Shown here: positions 35,352 to 43,587 of the stretch, piece after piece
How the letters are laid out: each line of letters opens with the position of its first letter
How positions within the stretch are numbered: position 1 is the stretch's first letter
Assembly (NCBI GenBank): GCA_031552765.1
Contig: JAVBME010000005.1
Span: 78,119 to 142,118 of the forward strand
Direction of reading: 5' to 3'
Source: JAVBME01 sp031552765
GTDB lineage: Bacteria; Bacillota; Negativicutes; Acidaminococcales; JAISLQ01
DNA length: 64,000 nucleotides
Translations under genes and position numbers: made by a program
Notes under the pieces: generated by a model
What the model was told of the DNA's origin: nothing
What the model saw: only the letters and a program-made list of their open reading frames with translations
Databases searched by the model: none

Positions 35352-36878
35352 TTGTCCACTCAACAAAGAATTGAGGATATGCAAAGACGTTCGGCTAAAA
35401 TAATTGCGGCCGGCGGCCCCAAGCGTGTTGAAAAACAACACGAGAGCGGTAAACTGACAGCGCGCGAAAGGATCGGCATCCTGCTTGACGAAGGCAGTTT
35501 TGTTGAACTAGACCGCTTTGTCGCCCACCGCTGCACCAACTTCGGCCAAGATAAAAAAGAACTGCCGGGTGAAGGCGTAACCACCGGTTATGGCACGATC
35601 GACGGCCGTCTGGTGTATGTATTTGCCCAAGACTTTACTGTTGAAGGCGGTTCCTTGGGTGAAATGCATGCGGCGAAAATCGTCAAAGTACAAAATTTGG
35701 CGCTCAAAATGGGTGCGCCTGTTGTCGGCCTCAATGATTCCGGCGGCGCCCGCATTCAGGAAGCTATCGACGCACTAGCCGGTTATGGCAAGATCTTTTT
35801 TGCCAACACTATCGCCTCCGGCGTAGTTCCGCAAATCTCCGCCATCATGGGTCCTTCGGCCGGCGGCGCGGTTTACTCTCCTGCTTTGACCGACTTTATC
35901 TACATGGTAAAAAATACCAGTAAAATGTTTATCACCGGTCCGGAAGTAGTTAAGTCTGTTACCGGCGAAATCGTTACCCAAGAACAACTGGGCGGCGCAA
36001 TGACGCACAACCAGACCTCTGGTGTTGCGCACTTTGCTGCGGAAAATGACGAAGACTGCCTCAAACAGATTCGTTACCTCCTCAGCTTCCTTCCGAGCAA
36101 CAACATGGAGCCTGCTCCGATAGTTGAAACCGGCGACGACCCGATGCGTATCGATGAAGGCCTCAACACCTTGTTGCCGGACAACTCCAACCAGGCTTAT
36201 GATATGAAAGACGTCATAAAGAGCATAGTGGACAACGGTGAATTCTATGAATCCCAACAATACTATGCGCAAAACATCATCACCTGTTTTGCCCGCATGG
36301 ACGGACAAACTGTCGGTATAATCGCCAACCAGCCGAGAGTAATGGCCGGCTGCCTTGACGTTAACGCCTCCGATAAATCTGCCCGTTTCATCCGCTTCTG
36401 CGACGCCTTCAACATCCCCTTGTTGAACCTTGTAGACGTACCGGGCTTCCTCCCCGGCGTAAACCAGGAATACGGCGGCATCATCCGCCACGGCGCGAAA
36501 ATGCTCTATGCCTACTCAGAAGCCACTGTTCCTAAAATCACTATGGTTACCAGGAAAGCTTATGGCGGTTCTTATCTTGCCATGTGTTCGCAAGATCTTG
36601 GCGCCGACCAGGTCATCGCCTGGCCGACATCCGAAATCGCTGTTATGGGCCCTGCCGGCGCAGCCAACATCATCTTCAAAAATGATCCTGACGTACAAGC
36701 TAAAACCGACAAGTATGTGGAAGATTTTGCCACGCCATACCAAGCGGCAGTACGCGGTTTCGTCGATATGGTCATTGAGCCGAAAGATAGCCGTCCGACT
36801 ATCATCAATGCGCTTCACATGCTGGAATCTAAACGCGAGACCCGTCCGTCCAAACGTCACGGGAACATTCCCCTGTAA
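35352..36878 (+). CDS. mmdA: Methylmalonyl-CoA decarboxylase alpha subunit (carboxyltransferase)
   Basis: 508 residues of the acyl-CoA carboxyltransferase family. It moves the carboxyl group of methylmalonyl-CoA to biotin on the carrier subunit. Key segments are LNDSGGARIQEAIDAL, MGPSAGGAVYSPALTDF, VDVPGFLPGVNQEYGG and RKAYGGSYLAM. The frame starts at TTG 35352, seven bases after GGAGGTG; no ATG gives a plausible N-terminus. Propionyl-CoA carboxylase beta is a homolog, but no biotin carboxylase gene is present, and the small subunits nearby point to the decarboxylase. Confidence 0.92.
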   Translation: MSTQQRIEDMQRRSAKIIAAGGPKRVEKQHESGKLTARERIGILLDEGSFVELDRFVAHRCTNFGQDKKELPGEGVTTGYGTIDGRLVYVFAQDFTVEGGSLGEMHAAKIVKVQNLALKMGAPVVGLNDSGGARIQEAIDALAGYGKIFFANTIASGVVPQISAIMGPSAGGAVYSPALTDFIYMVKNTSKMFITGPEVVKSVTGEIVTQEQLGGAMTHNQTSGVAHFAAENDEDCLKQIRYLLSFLPSNNMEPAPIVETGDDPMRIDEGLNTLLPDNSNQAYDMKDVIKSIVDNGEFYESQQYYAQNIITCFARMDGQTVGIIANQPRVMAGCLDVNASDKSARFIRFCDAFNIPLLNLVDVPGFLPGVNQEYGGIIRHGAKMLYAYSEATVPKITMVTRKAYGGSYLAMCSQDLGADQVIAWPTSEIAVMGPAGAANIIFKNDPDVQAKTDKYVEDFATPYQAAVRGFVDMVIEPKDSRPTIINALHMLESKRETRPSKRHGNIPL

Positions 36879-36899
36879 GCAAGAAAATGAGGTGAAAAT

Positions 36900-37187
36900 A
36901 TGGGTTTTTTTGGTTCGGCACCTGAAAAGAAACCGCAAGCGGCAAGTCCGGCGGCAGCAGCTGCTCCGGTAAAAGCCGCGCAAGCGCAAACTGACGACGT
37001 AATGGCCGTTATTGCGGCAGCAGTCGCAGCCTGTGCTGATGACGGCAGGATAGCCGCTATCGCGGCAAGCATCGCAGCCTGCACTGGCGGCGGCGTTGTT
37101 GCATCCATCAAAAGGCTTGACGGTAGCGCGTCCTGGACGCAGTATTCCCGTGTTGCAGCTGTTACAGCGCGTAACGAGATGTTTTAA
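36900..37187 (+). CDS. Methylmalonyl-CoA decarboxylase small subunit, delta/epsilon-like, without membrane anchor
   Basis: 95 residues. An Ala/Pro-rich linker (residues 13-31) precedes a domain with DDVMAVIAAAVAACADDG and VVASIKRLDG, ending in SASWTQYSRVAAV, like the C-terminal part of MmdD or OadG. In Veillonella a full delta subunit has an N-terminal membrane helix and a short epsilon subunit resembles its C-terminus. This protein begins MGFFGSAPEKK and has no membrane helix, so it is closer to epsilon. It may bridge the alpha and carrier subunits. Confidence 0.8.
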   Translation: MGFFGSAPEKKPQAASPAAAAAPVKAAQAQTDDVMAVIAAAVAACADDGRIAAIAASIAACTGGGVVASIKRLDGSASWTQYSRVAAVTARNEMF

Positions 37188-37229
37188 ATCTAAAATAAAA
37201 ATAAATGATTACGAGGAGGCTATTTATCA

Positions 37230-37646
37230 ATGAGAAAGTTCAATATTACGGTTAATGGTCAAGCTTACGAAGTAGAAGTCGATGAAGTGGGCGGCATGCC
37301 CGCTCCTGCACCGCGTGCAGCCGCTCCGGCCGCTGCCCCTGCAGCCGCTCCGGCCGCTGCCCCTGCACCGGCTCCGGCCGCTGCTCCTGCACCGGCTCCG
37401 GCCGCTGCACCGGCTGCTCCGCCCCCGGCTGGCGCAACCACTATCAATGCTCCGATGCCTGGTAAAGTTCTCTCCATAAAAGCCAACGTTGGCGCTACTG
37501 TAAAACGCGGTCAGGTTATCTTGATCCTCGAAGCCATGAAAATGCAAAACGAAATCATGTCCCCGGTTGACGGCAAAGTTGTCGAAATCCGCGCTGCTGC
37601 CGGTTCGACTGTTGCTACCGGCGACGTTATGGCTGTTATCGGCTAA
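37230..37646 (+). CDS. mmdC: Biotin carrier subunit of methylmalonyl-CoA decarboxylase (gamma)
   Basis: 138 residues: a short N-terminal segment, a flexible Ala/Pro linker (about 24-68), then a biotinyl domain. The biotinylated residue is Lys104 in EAMKMQN. The linker is encoded by a 24-bp tandem repeat. It ferries the carboxyl group from the alpha subunit to a membrane beta subunit, which is not encoded in this window. A terminator follows at once. Confidence 0.94.
   Translation: MRKFNITVNGQAYEVEVDEVGGMPAPAPRAAAPAAAPAAAPAAAPAPAPAAAPAPAPAAAPAAPPPAGATTINAPMPGKVLSIKANVGATVKRGQVILILEAMKMQNEIMSPVDGKVVEIRAAAGSTVATGDVMAVIG
37317..37409 (+). repeat. 24-bp tandem repeat encoding the Ala/Pro linker
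   Basis: The unit beginning GCAGCCGCTCCGG is present twice identically (37317-37340 and 37341-37364), then once with substitutions (37365-37388) and once incomplete (37389-37409). Each full unit encodes eight residues of Ala and Pro. Such repeats can change copy number by slippage and so alter linker length. Confidence 0.9.
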
Positions 37647-37662
37647 TAACAACATCTGTTCA

Positions 37663-37694
37663 AAAAGCCTCTTCCTTAGGGAAGAGGTTTTTTT
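37663..37694 (+). terminator. Terminator of the propionate operon
   Basis: CCTCTTCC / GGAAGAGG with loop TTAG, then seven T. It closes the operon without an mmdB gene. Confidence 0.92.
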
Positions 37695-37715
37695 GTTGCT
37701 GGCAACAGCGTATAG

Positions 37716-38537
37716 TTATATTTCTTGCAAAAAGTTGTTGATCGCTTGCCAGTATAGAACGTTTTGCGCTATACTATTATGCCCGGCCAGAGGTATTTCC
37801 CGGACTGTGACTTTACCGCCCCAGTGTTGGGCAAGTTTGTGCGAGCGCCAGGGGGCGACAACGACGTCGTTTTCAGCGATAAGTATGAGGGTGGGCGTTT
37901 TGATGGCAGGAGCAAGTTTGAGCGAGTCGAAGGGATTTCGTAAAAGGGCGTCAACGAGAAAAGCGGGGTATGTTTCTTTAGCCACGCCGGTGATGCTGTC
38001 ATAAGGAGAGACCAGTATGGCGCCAGCCGTCCGTGTGTGAGCTGCGACATGGACGGCGACGCCGGTGCCGATGCTGCGTCCCATGATGACTATCTTTTCC
38101 GGGTCGACGTCAGGCCTTTGGGCAAAGTGTTTATAGATTTCCAAGGCGTCGCTTAAGAGGCGGACCTGGTTGGGAGAACCTTCGCTGCTGCCATAACCGC
38201 GGTAGTTTATGAGGGCTACAGACCAGCCGGATATGTTTTGCAGGGAAAAAAGCGAACCGGAAAGTTCTTCGGCATTGCCGCCAAAGTATATGATGGTTTT
38301 GGCCGGCTTGGCTGTATTGTTTTTGAGCAGCCAGCCGTTTAGTTTTGTGCCGTCGTCCATGTGTAAGCTCATTTCTTCAACCTTGCCATCCAGTTTTTTA
38401 ATTGCTGTCAGGTTTTGCAGAGGTGTCTGGCGGGGAAAAAAGAGTAGTTTTTCCTGAAAAAAGTAGAGCGTGCCGACTGCTATGACGATAAAAATAAGGA
38501 GTATAGAGAGTATGCGCAGGTACAGGTTGTCGAACAT
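37716..38537 (-). CDS. Membrane-anchored alpha/beta hydrolase (BEM46/ABHD13-like)
   Basis: 273 residues. An N-terminal hydrophobic helix (about 7-25) anchors the protein. The hydrolase fold has the oxyanion region IIYFGGNAE, the nucleophile elbow GRSIG, a probable Asp in AENDVVV and a His in AGHNS. I set the start at the ATG at 38537, nine bases downstream of AAGGA; an ATG seven codons earlier has no ribosome site. The substrate is unknown; homologs act as esterases or thioesterases. It is a single-gene unit convergent with the propionate operon. Confidence 0.83.
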   Translation of the reverse strand: MFDNLYLRILSILLIFIVIAVGTLYFFQEKLLFFPRQTPLQNLTAIKKLDGKVEEMSLHMDDGTKLNGWLLKNNTAKPAKTIIYFGGNAEELSGSLFSLQNISGWSVALINYRGYGSSEGSPNQVRLLSDALEIYKHFAQRPDVDPEKIVIMGRSIGTGVAVHVAAHTRTAGAILVSPYDSITGVAKETYPAFLVDALLRNPFDSLKLAPAIKTPTLILIAENDVVVAPWRSHKLAQHWGGKVTVREIPLAGHNSIAQNVLYWQAINNFLQEI

Positions 38538-38599
38538 GTGGGGAATTCCTTCTTTCATAAATAGTTAATAGAAAAAGTATATCTTACTTTGTGTAAGCG

Positions 38600-38613
38600 G
38601 GCAAACTTTTGCC
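38600..38613. repeat. Palindrome in the divergent hydrolase/MFS intergenic region
   Basis: GGCAAA-CT-TTTGCC, a perfect 6-bp inverted repeat in the 182 bases between two divergent genes. It is a candidate operator. No clear promoter could be assigned to either gene. Confidence 0.35.
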
Positions 38614-38719
38614 TAAGGTAATATGACGGTAAGAGGAAAACGCGACGGGCAGGGGAAAACTTCATGTCCAGCGAATGTATATTAAGTAAAAGGAAAGGTC
38701 TTTAGTCTGGGTGAATTAT

Positions 38720-39934
38720 ATGACTACGGAGATGATGCAGGGAGAAGATAAAGGCTGGCAGAAGAAAGCGGCGTTTTTCCTAGCCAGCCAGAATATTTCG
38801 CTGTTCGGCTCGGCGGTAGTGGGCTTTGCCATTACGTGGCACATCACACTGGAGACGTCTTCCGGGCTTTGGCTTACCATGTCCGCTTTGTGTTCGATGC
38901 TGCCGCAGGTGGTGGTGTCGCTGTGGGGCGGGGTACTGGCGGACAGGTATGACCGCCGGCTTTTGATAATGCTGTCGGACGGGTTTATCGCGCTGGCGAC
39001 TTTAGCGCTGGCGGTAGTTTTCCTACTGGGCTGGCAGCGGCTGGAGCTGCTTTTGGCGGTTTCAGTGGTGCGTTCTTTGGCGGCAGGAGTACAGGGGCCG
39101 GCGGTGAACGCTATTTTTCCGCAAATAGTGCCGCTGGATAAGCTGACGCGTGTACAGGGGATAAACCAGACGGTCAACTCCGTGCTCTTGCTGGCGGCGC
39201 CGGCGATGGGCGGTTTGGTGCTGGCTTTCTTCGGCATAGTTTGGACAATGTTTGTGGATGTGGCGACCGCCGCCGTGGCGGTCGCGGTTTTAGGCCGCAT
39301 ACATGTGGAACGGGTGGCGCGTGCGGGAGGTACTTCCATGCTTGAAGAGCTACGGGCAGGCGTTGTTTATACTTGGGGGCATGCTCTGCTTAAAAGGGTG
39401 GTAGTATGTTTTTCTTTTTCTTTTTTTCTGATAACGCCGGCTGCGATATTGACGCCGCTCATGCTTGAGCGCAGTTTTGACGGCGGTGTCTGGGAACTGA
39501 CGGCCAACGAACTGGTGTGGACTGCGGGTTCTTTGCTGGGCGGGTTGTACGTGTCGGCTAAGGGCGGTTTTAAAGACAAGGTATTGGTTATAGCGTCTTG
39601 CCTGGTGGTTTTTGGCGTTACTTTCGCCTTGCTGGGCTTGGTAAGCAGCTTGGAGCTGTATCTTTTGATAATGGGCGTGTCTGGTTTTTTTCTGCCGGTG
39701 ATTGTGACCGCGCAGACGGTGCTGCTACAGGAAAACACGGAAGAGGCAATGATGGGGCGGGTATTTTCGATTGTGCAGATAATCACAGCCAGCGCGATGC
39801 CTGTGGGTATAATTTTTTTCGGGCCGCTGGCCGACGTGGTATCTGTGGAAAGCATACTGGTAGTATCCGGAGTACTGCTGGTTTGCGTGGGAGTGATTTA
39901 TCAATGGGAAGACAGGCGGAGGGCGGCGGAGTGA
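38720..39934 (+). CDS. Major facilitator superfamily exporter
   Basis: 404 residues with twelve likely membrane helices. The cytoplasmic A-motif between helices 2 and 3 reads GGVLADRYDRR. SQNISLFGSAVVGFAITWH at the start resembles macrolide-efflux (Mef-like) and enterobactin-exporter-like members. Drug or metabolite export is likely; the substrate is unknown. ATG 38720 follows GGGTG; a GTG at 38711 is an alternative. It stands alone between the hydrolase and the chemoreceptor gene. Confidence 0.82.
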   Translation: MTTEMMQGEDKGWQKKAAFFLASQNISLFGSAVVGFAITWHITLETSSGLWLTMSALCSMLPQVVVSLWGGVLADRYDRRLLIMLSDGFIALATLALAVVFLLGWQRLELLLAVSVVRSLAAGVQGPAVNAIFPQIVPLDKLTRVQGINQTVNSVLLLAAPAMGGLVLAFFGIVWTMFVDVATAAVAVAVLGRIHVERVARAGGTSMLEELRAGVVYTWGHALLKRVVVCFSFSFFLITPAAILTPLMLERSFDGGVWELTANELVWTAGSLLGGLYVSAKGGFKDKVLVIASCLVVFGVTFALLGLVSSLELYLLIMGVSGFFLPVIVTAQTVLLQENTEEAMMGRVFSIVQIITASAMPVGIIFFGPLADVVSVESILVVSGVLLVCVGVIYQWEDRRRAAE

Positions 39935-40023
39935 AAGCGCGGCCGGAAAGACCTTTGCAATGGAATATTTTGCTGATTTGCAATGCGTTTTTTACCTAAT
40001 ACAGCGTATATTTTTTATAGTTA

Positions 40024-40053
40024 TTAGCTTAATAATAGCAAATATGCTATATT
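40024..40053 (+). promoter_or_regulatory. Extended -10 promoter for the chemoreceptor gene
   Basis: TTAGCT (40024-40029), 18 bases, TGC-TATATT (-10 at 40048-40053). A small palindrome TAGCA-AATA-TGCTA (40036-40049) overlaps the -10 box and may be an operator. Confidence 0.5.
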
Positions 40054-40104
40054 ATATTCATAGTATAAAAATTACGGTCATTTTCCCCAAAGGAGTGTAG
40101 CGTC

Positions 40105-42138
40105 TTGCGTAAGAAAATCACAGTATTGTTTGTAGCAATGATTTTGTGTATGGGCATGGTTTTTGCCGGAGCCATGTTTTATTTAACTAAACAAGTGGAT
40201 AAAGATCGGCAGGCCATTGTCGCGGAGATGTCGGTAAAAATCAATGAAAAAATTGGCAGCGATTTGACGAATCTGGCTAAAAGCGCTTCATATTATGTGC
40301 TTTCCCTAGAATCGGAGATTGACAAAAATATGCGCAACGCCGCCAACGTTCTTTATAAGGCAGATCAGTTGAGCTCTTTGTCGCCCCAAGACCTTGAGGA
40401 CATAAAAGGTATGACCAAAATGTCCGATTTATACCTGACCGACTCCAACGGTGTTTTTACAGTATCTACGGAGAAAAGCTCTTTGGGTATTTCGCTTTTC
40501 GATATCTGGGGCGGCTATAAAATGCTGATGACCGGCGAGAGCAATTATCTGCCTTCGTCTTTGAAAATAAAAGTGGAAACAGGAGAGATATTTAAGTTCA
40601 CTGCCATCCCGCGAGCGGGCAAACGCGGTATTTTGCAGTCAGCGCTGGATGCCGGCAGTATAGAAAAACACCTTGCCCATTTTATCACGCCGGCTAACGG
40701 CATAAAAAATATTTACCTTATCGATTCTACCCGTCTGGTACTTACCGAGAACCTCGGCCAAGGCGCGTCTTCCGTAATGAAGAAGGCCGAAAAAGCCAAT
40801 ATCCCGGAAGTGGAGGCAATCTTAGCCGGTGATAAAAACGTCAAACTAAAGCTCGATAAGCAAGAGGCGGCCATCTATGCGCCGATAGAAGAAGACGGAC
40901 GGCTGAAATATGTTTTATGCCTGCGGGTGGATACCAAGCCTTATTATGCCATGCAAGAGCTGGCGCAAACGCCTTTGGCCAAAATACAAAGCCTGATATC
41001 GCAAACTATCTATGTAGTTATCGGTCTCTTGGCGGCCTTTATTCTATTGTCGGTGCCGCTGGCTTCTTTTCTGATAAAAAAAGCCATGCGCCCGCTTGAC
41101 TATTTCCGCCAGGTACTTGATGCCCTGGTCAAAGGGGAAAAAGTAACCGGCAACTATGAAATAAAAGACCAGGAATTCATACAGCTAAATAGCAGTATGA
41201 ACCAACTGGTAGCCAATTACCAGAACATCCTCGGGCAGGTAAAAACCAGCGCGGACAACATAAAAAAACTGCAAAGCCAGCACCAGGACGAATTGGATAA
41301 CATTTCCGGCATAGGCGCCGAAATAAAGCGGGATATGACGGAAAACACTGCCCGTATCGGCGAAGAGTCGCAGTCGATAAAAAATATGGCCGAGCGGTTG
41401 GGCGATATGATGAAGATCCTCGAAATTATAAATGCCGATACTATCACGCTGGCGGAAAAAACCGACAACTCCAGCCGCATTGCCCAAGACGGCCAGGAAC
41501 TTTTAGGCAATATGGACGCGGCGATAATTTCCCTTCAGGAAGAAATGAAGCAAAGCACTGCTTCTATAGAGCAACTAAGCCAGCGCTCCGAAGAGATCAA
41601 CAAAATAACCGAAATAATAACAGGCATCACTTCTCAGACCAAACTTTTGGCCCTTAACGCCAGCATCGAAGCGGCGCGGGCCGGCGAACACGGCCGCGGT
41701 TTTTCGGTAGTCGCTTCAGAAATACAAAAACTGGCCGAGCAGTCAGGCGAAGCTACTGCCAATATATCAAGCCTCATCCAGCAAATACACGGCGACATAG
41801 AAGAGACCGGTGAACGCAACCACAAGCAGATGCAGTCAATTGAAGAAAGCAAAGAGCATATAAAAGAAACCAATGACGGCATTACCAGCCTGATAAGCTT
41901 GACGCTGGAGATAAACCAGTTTATCAAGACACTTTCCGGGCAACTGCAAAAAGTCTTTAAAGAAGCAGGAGAGGTACAGGTAAACTTTATTACCCTTGAG
42001 GACTATAGCGCGCAAAATTCCGCGAAAATATCTTCTACTATGGAAAACGTAGAGCATGTGGTACATTCTCTTGCCAATTTACAGCAATCCCTGCGCCAGA
42101 TCACGCAAAATATCGAACAGCTCAACAAATCGCTATAA
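40105..42138 (+). CDS. Methyl-accepting chemotaxis protein with extracytoplasmic sensor domain
   Basis: 677 residues. Helix 1 lies at about 5-27, and an outside ligand-binding domain (Cache-like by size and pattern) spans about 30-295. Helix 2 is at about 302-325, followed by a HAMP-like region. The signalling coiled coil has the hairpin core LNASIEAARAGEHGRGF near 515-535. No C-terminal CheR-binding pentapeptide is seen. TTG 40105 is nine bases after AAGGAG. Its place before a carboxylate transporter and a sigma-54 activator suggests it senses the same carboxylate (inference). Confidence 0.88.
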   Translation: MRKKITVLFVAMILCMGMVFAGAMFYLTKQVDKDRQAIVAEMSVKINEKIGSDLTNLAKSASYYVLSLESEIDKNMRNAANVLYKADQLSSLSPQDLEDIKGMTKMSDLYLTDSNGVFTVSTEKSSLGISLFDIWGGYKMLMTGESNYLPSSLKIKVETGEIFKFTAIPRAGKRGILQSALDAGSIEKHLAHFITPANGIKNIYLIDSTRLVLTENLGQGASSVMKKAEKANIPEVEAILAGDKNVKLKLDKQEAAIYAPIEEDGRLKYVLCLRVDTKPYYAMQELAQTPLAKIQSLISQTIYVVIGLLAAFILLSVPLASFLIKKAMRPLDYFRQVLDALVKGEKVTGNYEIKDQEFIQLNSSMNQLVANYQNILGQVKTSADNIKKLQSQHQDELDNISGIGAEIKRDMTENTARIGEESQSIKNMAERLGDMMKILEIINADTITLAEKTDNSSRIAQDGQELLGNMDAAIISLQEEMKQSTASIEQLSQRSEEINKITEIITGITSQTKLLALNASIEAARAGEHGRGFSVVASEIQKLAEQSGEATANISSLIQQIHGDIEETGERNHKQMQSIEESKEHIKETNDGITSLISLTLEINQFIKTLSGQLQKVFKEAGEVQVNFITLEDYSAQNSAKISSTMENVEHVVHSLANLQQSLRQITQNIEQLNKSL

Positions 42139-42151
42139 CAGTTTAAAATCT

Positions 42152-42184
42152 CGGGCCGCTGCAAAGCGGCCTGGTTTTTTATTT
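42152..42184 (+). terminator. Terminator after the chemoreceptor gene
   Basis: GGCCGCT / AGCGGCC with loop GCAA, then TGG and T6. Confidence 0.88.
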
Positions 42185-42333
42185 GTAAAAATTGCAATTT
42201 ATATAGTTTTAGGTTGAAAAAGTGATCATGAAAAGAAAGTTACCTTAAAAAATTTTTTTATTATATAATAACAATATTGAGAGTTATATGTTTGGGGTGA
42301 TAGCTGATAGCCGCGGTAGAAACTTTATGTATT

Positions 42334-43566
42334 ATGTTTATAGCTTCATTTTTATATGTTACCGAGTGGATACCGTTGGCAGCGACGGCTGTGGGCAGCG
42401 CGTTTTTTATTGTTGTTCTGGGGATAGTCCCCTGGCCGGTATTTTTTTCCGGCGTGGGCAACTCCATCATATTTTTGTTCATCAGTATGTTTATTGTAAA
42501 CGCGGCCTGTATTAATACCGGTTTTTGCCGGACAGTGGGTTCTACTATCGTCAGCGTGACCGGCAGAAATGAAAAATTACTGACCCTTTGTGTCATGGTT
42601 CCCGCTATCGTGCTTTCTTCTGTCGCTTCCAATACTGGCACCACCGCCTGCCTGATGCCTATTACTATCGGCATTGCCATGGCGTCCGGTATTTCACCGG
42701 CGCGGCTTTTGATGCCTTTGGCTTTTGCCGCCGGCTTGGGCGGGGTGGTGACGCTTGTCGGTACAGTGCCCAATATCATTGTCTCCTCGACGCTCAAACG
42801 CGCGGGTTTTCTCCCCTTTGGTTTTTTTGAATTTGCTCAAATAGGCCTGCCCATGGCGATAGCTGGAGTGACCTATATGATGCTGGTCGGACGCAAACTC
42901 TTGCCCGCCGGTGTAAAAAGCACGGAAATATTTGATGAAGAAGAAGAAAACCCTGACACGCTGAGAATGTTTATTTGCGCCTTTGTGCTTTTAATGATAA
43001 TTACCATGATGCTGCTCAACCTGTACCAGATAAAACTGGAGTGGGTCGCGGCAATAGGCGCCGGGATATGTATAGTTACCGGCTGTATAAAACCTAATGA
43101 AATACTAAAAAGTATCGACTGGTCGGCGATCGCTCTTTTGATTTGGTCGGTGCCCTTGGCTATAGCGCTGGACGAAAGCGACGTAGACCAGTTGTTGATA
43201 GAGTTTTTTGTCAGCGCCGTCGGGAGATGGCAGGCGGAACTGTTTATCGTGACGCTGCTTTTCCTCATAGCGTGCGGTTTATCGCAGTTCATGTCCAACC
43301 ATGCCTCTGCCGCGCTTCTGTCGCCTATCGGCTTATCTGTAGCCGAGCGTTTGGGGGCAAACCCGCATGCGGTGCTTTTGGTCATTGCTGTTGGGGCTTC
43401 TTGCGCTTTTGCTACTCCTATCGGTTCACCGCCCAATATGTTTGTTTTAAACAGAGGCGGCTACCGGTTTGTCGATTTCATAAAGTGCGGTTTTGGGATG
43501 GTATTAGTATGCTTGCTAGTAATTTTATTGGTAGTTCCTCTATTTTGGCCAATTTTTTATCGCTAG
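42334..43566 (+). CDS. DASS/SLC13-family carboxylate transporter, first copy
   Basis: 410 residues or more, about eleven membrane helices. The two sodium/substrate motifs of the family appear as SNTGTTACLMP in the first half and SNHASAALLSP in the second, with TPIGSPPNM beyond. These carriers import di- or tricarboxylates, usually with Na+. ATG 42334 has no ribosome site and cuts into the first helix. The frame is open to 42304, and GGGGTGA (42294-42300) is just ahead of CTG 42304 and ATA 42307, so translation may start there on a rare codon. It is followed after 21 bases by the sigma-54 activator. Confidence 0.85.
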   Translation: MFIASFLYVTEWIPLAATAVGSAFFIVVLGIVPWPVFFSGVGNSIIFLFISMFIVNAACINTGFCRTVGSTIVSVTGRNEKLLTLCVMVPAIVLSSVASNTGTTACLMPITIGIAMASGISPARLLMPLAFAAGLGGVVTLVGTVPNIIVSSTLKRAGFLPFGFFEFAQIGLPMAIAGVTYMMLVGRKLLPAGVKSTEIFDEEEENPDTLRMFICAFVLLMIITMMLLNLYQIKLEWVAAIGAGICIVTGCIKPNEILKSIDWSAIALLIWSVPLAIALDESDVDQLLIEFFVSAVGRWQAELFIVTLLFLIACGLSQFMSNHASAALLSPIGLSVAERLGANPHAVLLVIAVGASCAFATPIGSPPNMFVLNRGGYRFVDFIKCGFGMVLVCLLVILLVVPLFWPIFYR

Positions 43567-43587
43567 CAGTAGAAGGTTGGTGTGCAC

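Noticed and set aside
37317..37409. Direct repeats that could suggest a CRISPR array
   Set aside because: The units are contiguous with no spacers and lie in frame inside the biotin-carrier gene.
35352..37646. Reading the carboxyltransferase set as propionyl-CoA or acetyl-CoA carboxylase
   Set aside because: No biotin carboxylase gene is present, and the small delta/epsilon-like subunit is specific to decarboxylases.
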